Shown one piece after another: positions 47,601-50,861 of a stretch of 64,000 nucleotides of DNA. The stretch spans positions 27,156,070 through 27,220,069 of the forward strand of contig NC_092671.1 of NCBI RefSeq assembly GCF_964355755.1, written 5' to 3'. The position numbers and the translations under genes were made by a program. The notes beneath the pieces were generated by a model, which saw only the letters and a list, made by a program, of their open reading frames with translations, did no database searches and was not told the origin of the DNA. This DNA comes from Antedon mediterranea. Lineage: Eukaryota > Echinodermata > Crinoidea > Comatulida > Antedonidae. Numbering within the stretch: the stretch's first letter is position 1; every line of letters starts with the position of its first letter.

Positions 47601-50173
47601 AGCAGGTCTGAAAAGTATACTAAAAAGTGGTCCAGAATTGGGACCATGGTCCCAAAATTTAATGGAATGGTCATTGACCACATATCTATCTGTATATTCA
47701 TTTTGGTAAAGATCTTGTAATTACTTTTTGAGTAATCCTGCTAACAAACAAACAAATGAAAGCACTCAGAAACTGAGTGAAGTACTTGGCAAAATATATC
47801 CACTGACTCGGAGCATGTTGAAAGATACATTTTTTTGCTTTAGGTATTAGCTTTACATTGTTAAAATCCTGCTGGGGTTAATAATTTGTGTAAATAATTT
47901 TTGATACAAACAATTCCGGCATTGCAACAATGACCTTTCTAAAATCAAGATGGACCAGGATAATGATCGAGGAGTGTCTTGAAGCTGTGCCGATTTGCGG
48001 TGCCTCTGCCTTAACCCATGTAGTAAGCTTAACCGCTTGACCAGGCGACTAATGTTTTGGTCCATATCAAAGAATATGTCCATGTTAAAAGAAGACAGAA
48101 TGCGTGCTATTTAATATATCGTACGGAAGATAAGCTTTTGTGACAAACAATATATCAATTTACCTGAAAATCAATAGGCATGTTCTGTAAGTATATACCT
48201 TATGTACAGAAATAAGGAAGGACACACACTGGTACCAAAAAAACTAATTATCAACTAACAATAGTTTAATTTGAATAACAATAGAACAGCAACGCCAAAA
48301 ACAAACGGGTGAATTTTAAAAGAAATAGGTTTTTTAAAACTACTCGTATGAAAAAGCCGGTACATTGAATCAACTTTTGTTTTAAAATTACAAATCACAA
48401 ATTATAACCCTTGCCTCTTGTCCAAAAATGAGGTTTTTTGGACAAGTAGTTCTCGAGAAAATGTAATTTCAGTTTACGTGTTACTTTAAAACTGCTCACC
48501 GGCTTTTGAAAACTAGCCGGTCTGAAAATAATATAATTTTTGTTATTTGTGAAGTTATTAATAAACCAATTTTGTTGATTTTCAATAGGCATGGTCTGAA
48601 AGTATATACCTATCTACACCCAAAAATTCTGAATAATAACTTGAAAACTGTAGGCGCTATCGTGCTAACAAACAAACAAAAATACAAACAAACAAAATAA
48701 ATACTATACTTGGCAAAATTCTTTTTGCCAAGTAACAAACTAGCCCTCGCACATAGCGCATGCGCGATACTTGGCCAAATTAAAATTGGCCTCCAGATCT
48801 TGACCCGATTTTCACCAAAAGTGTGTGTCTTAATGCTGTGTGATTCAGGCTAATTTCACTACAATCATGTGTATATGAGTTTGGTGTAAAGGTTATGTAA
48901 CCAGTCTTTCAACTAACAATAGCTTCATTATAACTCTTGCCTCTTGTACTAAAATGAAGTTTTTTGGACAAGTAGTTGTCGAGAAAATGCAATTTAAGTT
49001 TACTTGTTAATTTAAGACTGCTCGCCGGCTTTTGAATAATTCTGTCCTATCTTTTAACACTAGCAGGTCTAAAAATAATTCTAAAAAGTGGTCCAGAATT
49101 GGGACCGTGGTCTGGATCTTAACCAAAATTGGGCAGCGTCGTCCTTGCACCAGGAAACATGTATGGTAGTAATTAGGAGTCATTCGAATCAAATTGTGAG
49201 CGCTAGAGTGATGACAAACAAACACACACACACACACACGCACACAAACTGCACCAATCAGCATACTTGGCCAATTTTCAATTTGGCCAAGTAACAAACA
49301 CACGCGATCAATTACATATACCTCCTTGGCGGAGGTAAATGAGAGGAACACGATAATTAAACCACATTTAATTTAGAGCTCTGTCTACACTAGTAGTAGA
49401 CAAAAAGTGTGATGTGCCCATCATCGTGTCCATATCTGGGATCATATTTTTAAATTTGGTAATGTAGACAGAGCTTTAAAGCAGAAATGATTCAATAGTG
49501 CTATTACCATCTTCAGTGAGTGAATCTTATTTTCTAGCTTACAAGTTTAGTATAAATAAGCACATACACCTGAGAGTGAGAGGAACATGCAAAATAAAAC
49601 ACAAAGTTTATAAGTTCAAATACATACTAAGCAAACTTATTTTCATTTGTGCCAAAGGCTTTACTATCCATGTGGTTAAGGTATGTTAAGATAATTTTAA
49701 CATTAGTTATTGCAACCTGCCAAATTCTCTATGTACAGATATCTCTATAGTAATATCGTGGAGAAACTTATTTCTCTATGATATTAATACTTTTCCTTTC
49801 TAGTTTAGATATGGAACTGTCAAATGGCATCGCCCAGTGTGACCTTATGACCCTGTATTTCCGATACAGTATTTTCAATGCAAAATTTACAGATAGGTTC
49901 TTTGAAAACTGGATATATTTTTACCATATACAATTACAAAAACAAATTTGAATTGAGGACTAAATTACAGCTTATATTTGCTTTACATTAAAATATTTTG
50001 TTATGCTTTGTTCATAGGCTCTAGGTGTGAATAATAATGCAGACAAGGCTACCTTTAAGAAGAAAATAAAAGAGATGAAAGCAATCATAGAGAAAGAAAA
50101 GAAATCAGCAGAAAAAGAAGCCAAAGCGAGGGAGAAGGAGCAGAGAAAAGCAGCAAAGTTTAAATCAAAATAG
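2377..50173 (+). CDS. PPP1R9A: Neurabin (PPP1R9 family), 3' part: coiled coil plus SAM domain; 12 exons
   Basis: Neurabins are cytoskeletal scaffolds that bind F-actin and protein phosphatase 1 at cell junctions and synapses. Twelve exons listed separately here join with matching phases into 629 codons plus TAG. Residues 1-77 are acidic/Ser-rich and run into a helical region. Residues 78-190 form the long coiled coil, with the family-typical segment LEKKYHKAKKLIKEFQKR. Residues 190-535 are Ser/Pro/Glu-rich linker. Residues 538-602 are a SAM domain beginning WDTTHVSQWLLGNDLEEYI, followed by a Lys/Glu-rich tail. The SAM domain marks the neurabin-I type; vertebrate spinophilin lacks it. The actin-binding, PP1-docking and PDZ regions are not in the window and should lie upstream. 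Family assignment rests on the coiled-coil and SAM similarity that I recognise; exon borders are my reading of GT-AG sites. Confidence 0.92.
2608..3490. other. Intronic sequence
   Basis: First part of the 16.2-kb intron. AT-rich; no exon, RNA gene or bounded repeat recognised. Confidence 0.5.
3491..3970. mobile_element. TIR element (MITE) of the ACAGTAGAACC type
   Basis: The left end ATGTACAGTAGAACC is mirrored by GGTTCTACTGTACAT on the right. Just inside, TTTTACGTAC (left) pairs with GTACGTAAAA (right). The motif CGTAAAA recurs several times near both ends. No reading frame. A shorter relative with the ACAGTAGAAC end is at 29908-30017. Confidence 0.8.
4251..5546 (+). mobile_element. Hairpin-ended non-autonomous element, copy 1
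   Basis: The left end carries a hairpin, AACTCGTC..GACGAGTT (4262-4284), followed by GGTTATCCGCC. The right end carries GTTATCCGC..GCGGATAAC (5521-5543) preceded by an A-rich tract and AACAAGG. The same two ends recur in copies at 7627, 12330 and (reversed) 55528. No coding capacity. Hairpins at both ends and a CTAA-like end in other copies would fit a Helitron/Helentron-type derivative, but that class is inference. Confidence 0.65.
4424..4500 (-). repeat. tRNA-like module (SINE head) inside element copy 1
   Basis: On the minus strand the stretch reads like a degenerate tRNA: TGGCTCGATGTG resembles an A box, and GGGTTCGAATCTC is a good B box. A full cloverleaf is not convincing. A related module (GTACCGAG.TCGA.TCTCA) occurs at 16790-16852 and 43459-43529. 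Confidence 0.4.
5547..5923. other. Intronic AT-rich sequence
   Basis: Homopolymer A and T runs and unique sequence between two elements; nothing else seen. Confidence 0.5.
5924..6764. mobile_element. TIR element, TACCGTATATTT ends
   Basis: AGTACCGTATATTT at the left is the exact reverse complement of AAATATACGGTACT at the right (6751-6764). Inside this, GTGTATAAGTCGCAC (left) pairs with GTGCGACTTATACAC (right). A signature motif, GTGCGTCTTATACA, is repeated near both ends. A TA dinucleotide borders CCGTA on each side. No transposase. It shares architecture with the elements at 8341 and 8961. Confidence 0.8.
6876..7227 (+). repeat. Tandem duplication, period about 188 bp
   Basis: Two adjacent units share ACTGAAAAATG.TCACT.ACATTGATG, GAAATAATCTC.TTCACAAGTGGGA and AAAGAAGTAACTAGTAAGAATGCATT in the same order. 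The 90-residue open frame over them exists only because the duplication is in frame; no domain is visible. A third, dispersed fragment is at 17525-17630. Confidence 0.75.
7627..7957 (+). mobile_element. Hairpin-ended element, copy 2, left part
   Basis: Starts ACTAGATTTGAACTCG with a perfect hairpin at 7637-7657 (AACTCGTC/GACGAGTT). It matches the reverse complement of 57166-56720 up to CAGCAAC near 7952, where homology stops abruptly. Homology resumes at 11283, so the element was split by a 3.3-kb insertion. Confidence 0.7.
8341..8837. mobile_element. TIR element with repeated GGGTTACTATTAGAA motif
   Basis: CCGTAAATCTTCTAAT at the left is mirrored by ATTAGAAGATTTACGG at the right. The motif GGTTACTATTAGA appears at least seven times near the two ends, in both orientations. 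No transposase; the 102-residue minus frame inside is mostly repeat-derived and hydrophobic. Confidence 0.75.
8961..9631. mobile_element. TIR element with GGGTGGGCTTATACCCGAG motif
   Basis: TACCGTACTGACGCGGGTAT at the left equals the reverse complement of the right end at 9612-9631. The motif GGGCTTATACCCG recurs at 9027, 9533, 9587 and 9606. It is inserted in an AT palindrome array (AATATATTAATATATTA). No coding capacity recognised. Confidence 0.8.
9750..10025 (+). repeat. Tandem duplication, period about 137 bp
   Basis: Two units each contain TTTGTGTACGAAAAAAAA, TCGCGGAT, AATCTAGTACACAAATTA, CCTATGATATGG and CAACAGCGCCACCTGTCGTC in the same order. Confidence 0.8.
10525..10692. repeat. Long hairpin with about 75-bp arms
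   Basis: The left arm from ACAAATAATGAATGTTTATG to GGTTATATTTCAA is mirrored by TTGAAATATAACC to CATAAACATTCATTATTTGT around a short loop (TCGGCTGCCTCG side). A single-arm fragment (GAATGTTTATGAGTGTGATG) is at 14775. Confidence 0.85.
10693..10908. repeat. Second inverted repeat followed by AT palindrome units
   Basis: CACTATAATATCTATGGTAT and GTAGTTTACATTATAG at the left are mirrored by CTATAATGTAAACTAC and ATACCATAGATATTATAGTG at the right (to 10859). Units TGTAATATATTAATATATTACTAG then repeat, as also seen at 8915-8960. Confidence 0.75.
11283..12330 (+). mobile_element. Hairpin-ended element, copy 2, right part
   Basis: Continues the copy interrupted at 7957. AATATAGATGCGCGCCCTTT, TGATGACGTCA, AAAACGTTTTAATCATG and AAAGAAAGAAGAATA all have counterparts, in the same order, in the reversed copy 4. 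It ends in an A-tract where copy 3 begins, and lacks the terminal TTATCCGC hairpin. Confidence 0.65.
12330..13003 (+). mobile_element. Hairpin-ended element, copy 3 (short)
   Basis: Starts CTAGATTTGAACTCGTCACT and ends with the hairpin AGTTATCCGC..GCGGATAACT (12978-13002) followed by CTAA. Only about 670 bp, so internally deleted relative to copies 2 and 4. It sits directly on the A-rich tail of copy 2. Confidence 0.65.
13015..14510. mobile_element. TIR element ACTTTGACTGCCA with an internal tandem duplication
   Basis: AAACTTTGACTGCCA near 13018 is mirrored by TGGCAGTCAAAGT near 14491. Most of the interior is two nearly identical units of 547 bp, listed next. No reading frame of note. Confidence 0.65.
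13141..14234 (+). repeat. Two 547-bp tandem units, about 99% identical
   Basis: TATTCGGTCTGGACCGTCAA begins at 13141 and again at 13688. I see only a few differences by eye (TTTGATAG/TTTGAAAG, TATGTGG/TATGCGG, ATTTATG/ATTGATG). Each unit holds an AGGCCTAG-rich stretch and a GC-rich TAGCGCGTAGAGCG patch. The near identity implies a recent duplication or gene conversion, or possibly an assembly artefact. Confidence 0.9.
14511..15273. other. Intronic sequence
   Basis: AT-rich, with the single-arm hairpin fragment near 14775; otherwise no recognisable feature. Confidence 0.5.
15274..15838. mobile_element. TIR element with TACCCCTTTCACACCAAA ends
   Basis: TACCCCTTTCACACCAAAA at the left pairs with TTTTGGTGTGAAAGGGGTA at the right. 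The motif CTTTCACACCAA recurs four times and CTCCGGAG is frequent. The 73-residue plus frame (15631-15852) is repeat sequence, not a gene. Confidence 0.8.
16127..17497 (+). mobile_element. ACCTCCGCC-ended dispersed element, plus copy
   Basis: Begins TACCTCCGCCAAGGAGGTAT and ends CGGAGGTATGCAC. Contains TTTGTCTGTTTGTTTGTTAG, AGGATTACTCAAAAAGTAAT and GGACCATT..GGTCCCAA blocks that recur reversed at 47437-49345. The part from 16450 to 17160 is repeated at 43100-43850. A tRNA-like stretch (GCTCGGTGGTC..TCGAGTCTCA) is at 16790-16852. Class unknown; non-coding. Confidence 0.65.
17498..17522. repeat. ATT trinucleotide microsatellite
   Basis: About eight uninterrupted ATT units at the end of the preceding element. 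Confidence 0.85.
17873..18176. mobile_element. TIR element, TTCAGATCTATGGAG type
   Basis: GTTCAGATCTATGGAGTTAT plus GCTTTCGTAT on the left is mirrored by ATACGAAAGC plus ATAACTCCGTAGATCTGAAC on the right, with one mismatch. A shorter relative lies at about 8120-8195. Confidence 0.8.
18177..18820. other. Intronic sequence before neurabin exon b
   Basis: No features beyond the acceptor tract TTTTATATCCTTTTCCAG at 18803-18820. Confidence 0.55.
18821..19038 (+). CDS. PPP1R9A: Neurabin exon b (coiled coil)
   Basis: Phase 0 in, phase 2 out (AG|GTGTTT). Encodes VLQSKGWESEETRLKTQLEN and then the coiled-coil core with YMALEKKYHKAKKLIKEFQK. This is the segment most like known neurabins outside the SAM domain. 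Confidence 0.93.
19039..19546. other. Intronic sequence
   Basis: No exon or bounded repeat recognised. Confidence 0.5.
19547..23103. mobile_element. Possible 3.5-kb TIR element (non-coding)
   Basis: ACACGAACCGGCAAATC near 19547 is an imperfect inverted match to GATTCGCCAGTTCGTGT near 23087. Inside are several A-rich tracts, short repeats and a SINE, but no open frame above about 90 codons. The TIR match is short, so the element is tentative. Confidence 0.35.
20812..21114 (-). mobile_element. tRNA-headed SINE
   Basis: Read on the minus strand, the 5' head is tRNA-like. GAGTGAG at the start pairs with CTCACTC after the T arm. The A box is TGGCCGAGCGG (complement of 21091-21101) and the B box is GGGGTTCGAGGC (about 21037-21048). 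The body follows with GGTCCAGTGTACAC, GTGCACTTTAAAGAACC and GGGGTTACCCCGGTG, a body type I recognise from widespread invertebrate SINEs. The tail end is ..GAAGAGGTTACCCAGTATA. The head resembles class II (Ser/Leu) tRNA. Confidence 0.8.
23104..24073. other. Intronic sequence
   Basis: AT-rich; ends in the acceptor tract TACATTTTTTCAG before exon c. Confidence 0.55.
24074..24170 (+). CDS. PPP1R9A: Neurabin exon c (coiled coil)
   Basis: Phase 2 in, phase 0 out. Acceptor TTTTTTCAG, donor AGA|GTAAGT. Encodes EEEFLSRENDQLKLIQERD and on to DKLQNR, a continuous heptad-rich helix. Confidence 0.92.
24616..24698. repeat. Small hairpin, GGGTGTCTAGAAAACTCA arms
   Basis: GGGTGTCTAGAAAACTCA at the left pairs with TGAGTTTTCTAGACACCC at the right. 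An inner CTAGAAAC/GTTTTCTAG pair adds a second stem. Probably a very short MITE. Confidence 0.75.
24978..25050 (+). CDS. PPP1R9A: Neurabin exon d
   Basis: Phase 0 in, phase 1 out. Encodes IKYLESGGSVSPKSYQLSPM and the end of the coiled coil. Acceptor TTTATTTCACAG is good; donor GGAG|GTTGGA is weaker than the others, so the 3' border is less certain. Confidence 0.8.
25332..25458. mobile_element. 127-bp MITE, TTAAGCTGTTTCTACACTA ends
   Basis: TCTACACTATCAAA at the left pairs with TTTGATAGTGTAGA at the right; the outer TTAAGCT is mirrored by AGCTTTAA. A relative with the same ends is at 49373-49478. Confidence 0.85.
25958..26056 (+). CDS. PPP1R9A: Neurabin exon e
   Basis: Phase 1 in, phase 1 out. 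Encodes GALFQPTRIASFEDILEAEG then MKEAILNETIE. The acceptor is a TAG-AAG tandem (25955-25960), so splicing at 25958 or 25961 would add or drop one codon. Donor GAAG|GTAAAT. Confidence 0.85.
26106..26193 (+). repeat. Direct tandem repeat, 44-bp unit, two copies
   Basis: GATACATGTAATACAGTACA followed by TTTAGCCTAAGTA occurs twice in a row with one visible difference (CTTACATT/ATTACATT). Confidence 0.85.
26194..28824. other. Intronic sequence with SINE-tail fragments
   Basis: Mostly AT-rich. Around 28185-28250 there is a SINE-tail-like string (GATATGGCGCTATATAAATC), and around 28330-28375 a block (TCAATCATCGCAAATCAAA) that recurs inverted at about 30355-30380. The 64-codon frame at 28077-28271 is not supported as a gene. 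Confidence 0.45.
28825..28926 (+). other. Candidate alternative (cassette) exon in neurabin
   Basis: A 102-bp block bounded by a strong acceptor (CCTTTTGTCTCACTAG) and a strong donor (GTG|GTAAGA). Its length is a multiple of three, and it is open both in the phase-1 frame required between exons e and f (SWLCQPLSPALSPSPLSY..) and in phase 0 (YPGFVNHSHQHYPLPHSPIS..). It is more GC-rich than the surrounding intron. I do not recognise the peptide, and it may be a chance or inactive exon. Confidence 0.4.
29908..30017. mobile_element. 110-bp MITE, CTACAGTAGAAC ends
   Basis: ACTACAGTAGAACATC at the left is mirrored by GGTGTTCCACTGTAGT at the right. AAATAGGGTGTCTGAAAGAA inside is typical of this short family. 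Related by its ends to the element at 3491-3970. Confidence 0.75.
30018..31639. other. Intronic sequence
   Basis: A block near 30340-30420 matches the inverse of sequence near 28330-28375. An ATA microsatellite lies at about 31401-31421. No exon with compatible phase was found. Confidence 0.45.
31640..31906 (-). mobile_element. Diverged, truncated copy of the 1305-1820 MITE
   Basis: Ends GTTGCGAAACCTCCCAATTATT on the right (the TIR of the copy at 1305). GATCAAAAACTATACTCG and GTAGTTACGAATATT match the other copy in reverse order. The left TIR is missing. Confidence 0.75.
31983..32110 (+). CDS. PPP1R9A: Neurabin exon f
   Basis: Phase 1 in, phase 0 out. Encodes SSPVKPSESFSDEGSSTADE and on to LEKNLESKLEGAYN. 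Acidic and Ser-rich linker. Donor AAT|GTAAGT. Confidence 0.88.
32851..33018 (+). CDS. PPP1R9A: Neurabin exon g
   Basis: Phase 0 both ends, 56 codons. Begins DEELGSLLPGAGMLDISKEK and includes a basic/Ser stretch GRKRPTKSIISATSGS that could be a phosphorylation-prone linker (inference). Acceptor ACATACAG, donor CTT|GTAAGC. Confidence 0.88.
33019..33867. other. Intronic sequence
   Basis: No feature recognised. Confidence 0.5.
33868..34175 (+). mobile_element. tRNA-headed SINE, diverged
   Basis: The head has A-box-like TAGCTTGGAGGTT and B-box-like GGTTCAATCCTG about 50 bp apart. The tail ATTGTAAGCGCTGTGAGACA, then TTAATATAATAAA, is of the SINE type that ends in an AT-rich microsatellite. Confidence 0.6.
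34176..35592. other. Intronic sequence
   Basis: AT-rich; no bounded repeat or exon other than the acceptor before exon h. Confidence 0.5.
35593..35735 (+). CDS. PPP1R9A: Neurabin exon h
   Basis: Phase 0 in, phase 2 out (AG|GTAGTT). Encodes EEETHVVTQEEVKVESAGIN and RLAQELESKLKPLEPPIRTK. The charged segment may extend the helical region. Confidence 0.87.
35736..36559. other. Intronic sequence upstream of the retrotransposon
   Basis: AT-rich; one AGGCCTAG-type stretch near 36070. Nothing else recognised. Confidence 0.5.
36565..36744 (+). repeat. 5' LTR (180 bp)
   Basis: Starts TGTTACATTATT and ends ATAACATAACA. Contains AATAAA at 36665-36670. It differs from the 3' LTR at two positions that I can see (CTTTACTTG/CTTTATTTG and GTTTAAG/GTTTCAG). 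Confidence 0.95.
36745..36758 (+). other. Primer-binding site
   Basis: TGGTGACCCCGACC follows the LTR directly. TGG complements the CCA end of a tRNA, as expected for reverse-transcription priming; the tRNA species was not determined. Confidence 0.75.
36930..37800 (+). pseudogene. gag: gag, frameshifted
   Basis: The first ATG gives MAYAIPPPKAM followed by a helical capsid-like region. The frame is lost near 37195-37203 and the gag reading continues in another frame. The nucleocapsid part has two zinc knuckles at about 37583-37675: CRNCGTVHKPRQC (C-X2-C-X3-H-X4-C) and CRKCGKRNHWAKKC (C-X2-C-X4-H-X4-C). Gag would package element RNA. The break prevents one continuous protein. Confidence 0.85.
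37801..38185 (+). pseudogene. pol: pol, protease domain
   Basis: Continues in frame from the nucleocapsid region. The aspartic protease active-site motif VDTGAA is at about 37877-37894, with a flap-like stretch after it. The frame ends at TGA (38183-38185). The reverse transcriptase frame overlaps it in a different phase, which could be programmed frameshifting or an indel. Confidence 0.8.
38186..39212 (+). pseudogene. pol: pol, reverse transcriptase domain
   Basis: Open frame over the RT palm and fingers, with LDLRSGYWNIPL and FTRLPFGLISAQ motifs. The catalytic box reads IKDD where the family has Y-X-D-D, so the tyrosine is replaced although both aspartates remain. The frame runs into the start of RNase H (CDASMKGL) and stops at TGA 39210-39212, where the family usually has glycine. 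Confidence 0.88.
39213..39796 (+). pseudogene. pol: pol, RNase H and linker, broken
   Basis: After the TGA the same frame runs to about 39270, then a one-base shift leads into the next frame. That frame includes FGREFTICSDHKPLEDI and an ADCLSR motif at the RNase H end. It ends at TAG 39794-39796, just before the integrase zinc finger. Confidence 0.82.
39797..40846 (+). pseudogene. pol: pol, integrase, interrupted by a stop
   Basis: The HHCC finger (LHKQHQG and CDACQ) begins near 39827. The catalytic triad is visible: D in AIDLFEF, D in SDNGSQL, E in NGRAERS. A TGA at 40067-40069 follows DYFT, splitting the domain, and reading resumes in the same frame. The C-terminal tail is basic and ends at TAA near 40846. 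Confidence 0.88.
41122..41131 (+). other. Polypurine tract
   Basis: AAGAAGAGGG lies just before the 3' LTR (one base before TGTTAC), the expected plus-strand priming site. Confidence 0.7.
41132..41311 (+). repeat. 3' LTR (180 bp)
   Basis: Matches the 5' LTR at all but two positions and is followed by the TTGCC duplication. Confidence 0.95.
41771..42062 (+). repeat. Degenerate tandem repeat, CTACCCATCTTTTGAGTCAT unit
   Basis: About eight imperfect units of 30-37 bp, each with a CCATCTTTTGAGT core and a variable AAACTCTA or CAATCTAAT link. Confidence 0.8.
42063..43099. other. Intronic sequence
   Basis: No recognisable feature; GCGCA-rich patches near 42570-42910 resemble the GC-richer interior of the hairpin-ended elements but could not be aligned by eye. 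Confidence 0.4.
43100..43850 (+). mobile_element. Partial copy of the 16127-17497 element
   Basis: AAGTTCATAT, TATATAGTTTGACAGTGCAT, ATTGCGGTATGTAATAATCT and GCTCGGTGGTC..TCGAATCTCACC occur in the same order as at 16450-17160. The ACCTCCGCC end is missing. Confidence 0.7.
43996..44267 (+). CDS. PPP1R9A: Neurabin exon i (Ser-rich linker)
   Basis: Phase 2 in, phase 1 out. Acceptor TTTAATTTACAG, donor AAAAG|GTATTT. About 91 codons, very rich in Ser, Pro and Thr (for example SISSSWSPNISSPSANYSRS). Several SP and TSP motifs could be proline-directed kinase sites (inference). Low complexity; conservation expected to be weak. Confidence 0.88.
44440..45905. repeat. Degenerate tandem-like repeats, GTTTAAAACCTTCTC..GTACAAT unit
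   Basis: Imperfect units around 44490, 45360, 45435, 45640 and 45800 share AGTTTAAAAC.TTCTCGGTA, CAATTGTGGTCATTTTGATA and a CCCCA end. Spacing is irregular; the two best units are 45640-45690 and 45795-45850. Confidence 0.6.
45906..46883. other. Intronic sequence
   Basis: Nothing recognised besides the acceptor TTTCTTTTTCAG before exon j. Confidence 0.5.
46884..47014 (+). CDS. PPP1R9A: Neurabin exon j
   Basis: Phase 1 in, phase 0 out. Encodes FSNLFSGKSSSEDDLLSWMP then a Gly/Lys-rich basic run (KGGKGKGKSKNKY). Donor GAG|GTAACA. Confidence 0.88.
47139..47312 (+). CDS. PPP1R9A: Neurabin exon k (SAM domain, first part)
   Basis: Phase 0 both ends, 58 codons. Begins TEPPRKPHHIQDRPITEWDT; the SAM fold starts at the Trp and includes VSQWLLGNDLEEYITEFMAH and LLQLDTAKLK. 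SAM domains mediate protein-protein or oligomer contacts. Donor AAG|GTAATT. Confidence 0.95.
47437..49345 (-). mobile_element. ACCTCCGCC-ended element, minus copy with internal repeats
   Basis: GCATACCTCCGCCTACTGTA at the low end and ATACCTCCTTGGCGGAGGTA at the high end match, reversed, the ends of the plus copy at 16127. A unit with TAACTCTTGCCTCTTGT and TTTTTTGGACAAGTAGTT occurs three times (47493, 48405, 48932), so the copy is internally duplicated or nested. A (CA)n run is at 49213-49242. Non-coding. Confidence 0.7.
49373..49478. mobile_element. 106-bp MITE, relative of 25332-25458
   Basis: AGAGCTCTGTCTACAC at the left pairs with GTAGACAGAGCTTTAAA at the right, around CATCATCGTGTCCATATCTG. 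Confidence 0.8.
50018..50173 (+). CDS. PPP1R9A: Neurabin final coding exon l (SAM end, basic tail, stop)
   Basis: Phase 0 in. Encodes ALGVNNNADKATFKKKIKEM, the last SAM helix, then a Lys/Glu/Arg/Ala-rich tail ending KAAKFKSK and TAG at 50171-50173. The acceptor is TTGTTCATAG. Confidence 0.95.
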   Translation, partial: ALGVNNNADKATFKKKIKEMKAIIEKEKKSAEKEAKAREKEQRKAAKFKSK

Positions 50174-50861
50174 AATTATTCAATACAAATTAATTTCTTG
50201 TATTTCTTTTTAATTTGAAATATTCCAAATTTTTTTGTATAATAGGTTATTTGAATTTTGTGTCACTATTTTTTTGTCTTTAAACAAATAGTGAAACATT
50301 TTTTAAAACAGGAAACTTCTCGTTAGTTTTAAGTGCAGTTGATGACACAAAAAAAGTGTCTGCCTGTGTAAGGTAGCATGCTTTAGTGAACAGTTTCACT
50401 AAATGTTTACTTATGAGACCAAATACAGTGATTAGAGTTTGTGATTTATATATTTTTTGATGAATGTCTGTTTGTGGAGATGTCCTGTTACAAGAGGTAT
50501 TCACAATTGGAGGTTTACCTGTTCACAATTGGAGGTTTAACTGTTCACAATTGTACTAGGACATCCACTTCTATATTAACATGATCCATAACAATTATAT
50601 ATTCCTAAAATTTCTAACATTTTTAAATACAAGAATCTATCTTTAGAAGTAAATACTCAGTTATAAAAACAGCCAGTTTATAGAATAGTTTTTATATTTC
50701 AAATTCTAAACTGATTATTTGATAATTATTTTGAATTTATTATTGGATTTTTTTTCTCTTCATGAAAATTATTCTTAAACTTTATTCTTAAAATTGTATC
50801 TTTGCAGATGTACCATTTAGTTTTGGACCACTTTTAGATATTCTAGGATTTAGTCTTATAA
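50174..50861 (+). other. Probable neurabin 3'UTR start
   Basis: AT-rich, no AATAAA or ATTAAA seen. A 23-bp-spaced repeat of TTCACAATTGGAGGTTTA/TTCACAATTG lies at 50500-50555. Confidence 0.5.

Noticed and set aside
2377-50173. Spinophilin (PPP1R9B) as the gene name
   Set aside because: Coiled coil fits both, but a C-terminal SAM domain is present, which vertebrate spinophilin lacks; in an invertebrate the gene may be the single ancestor of both.
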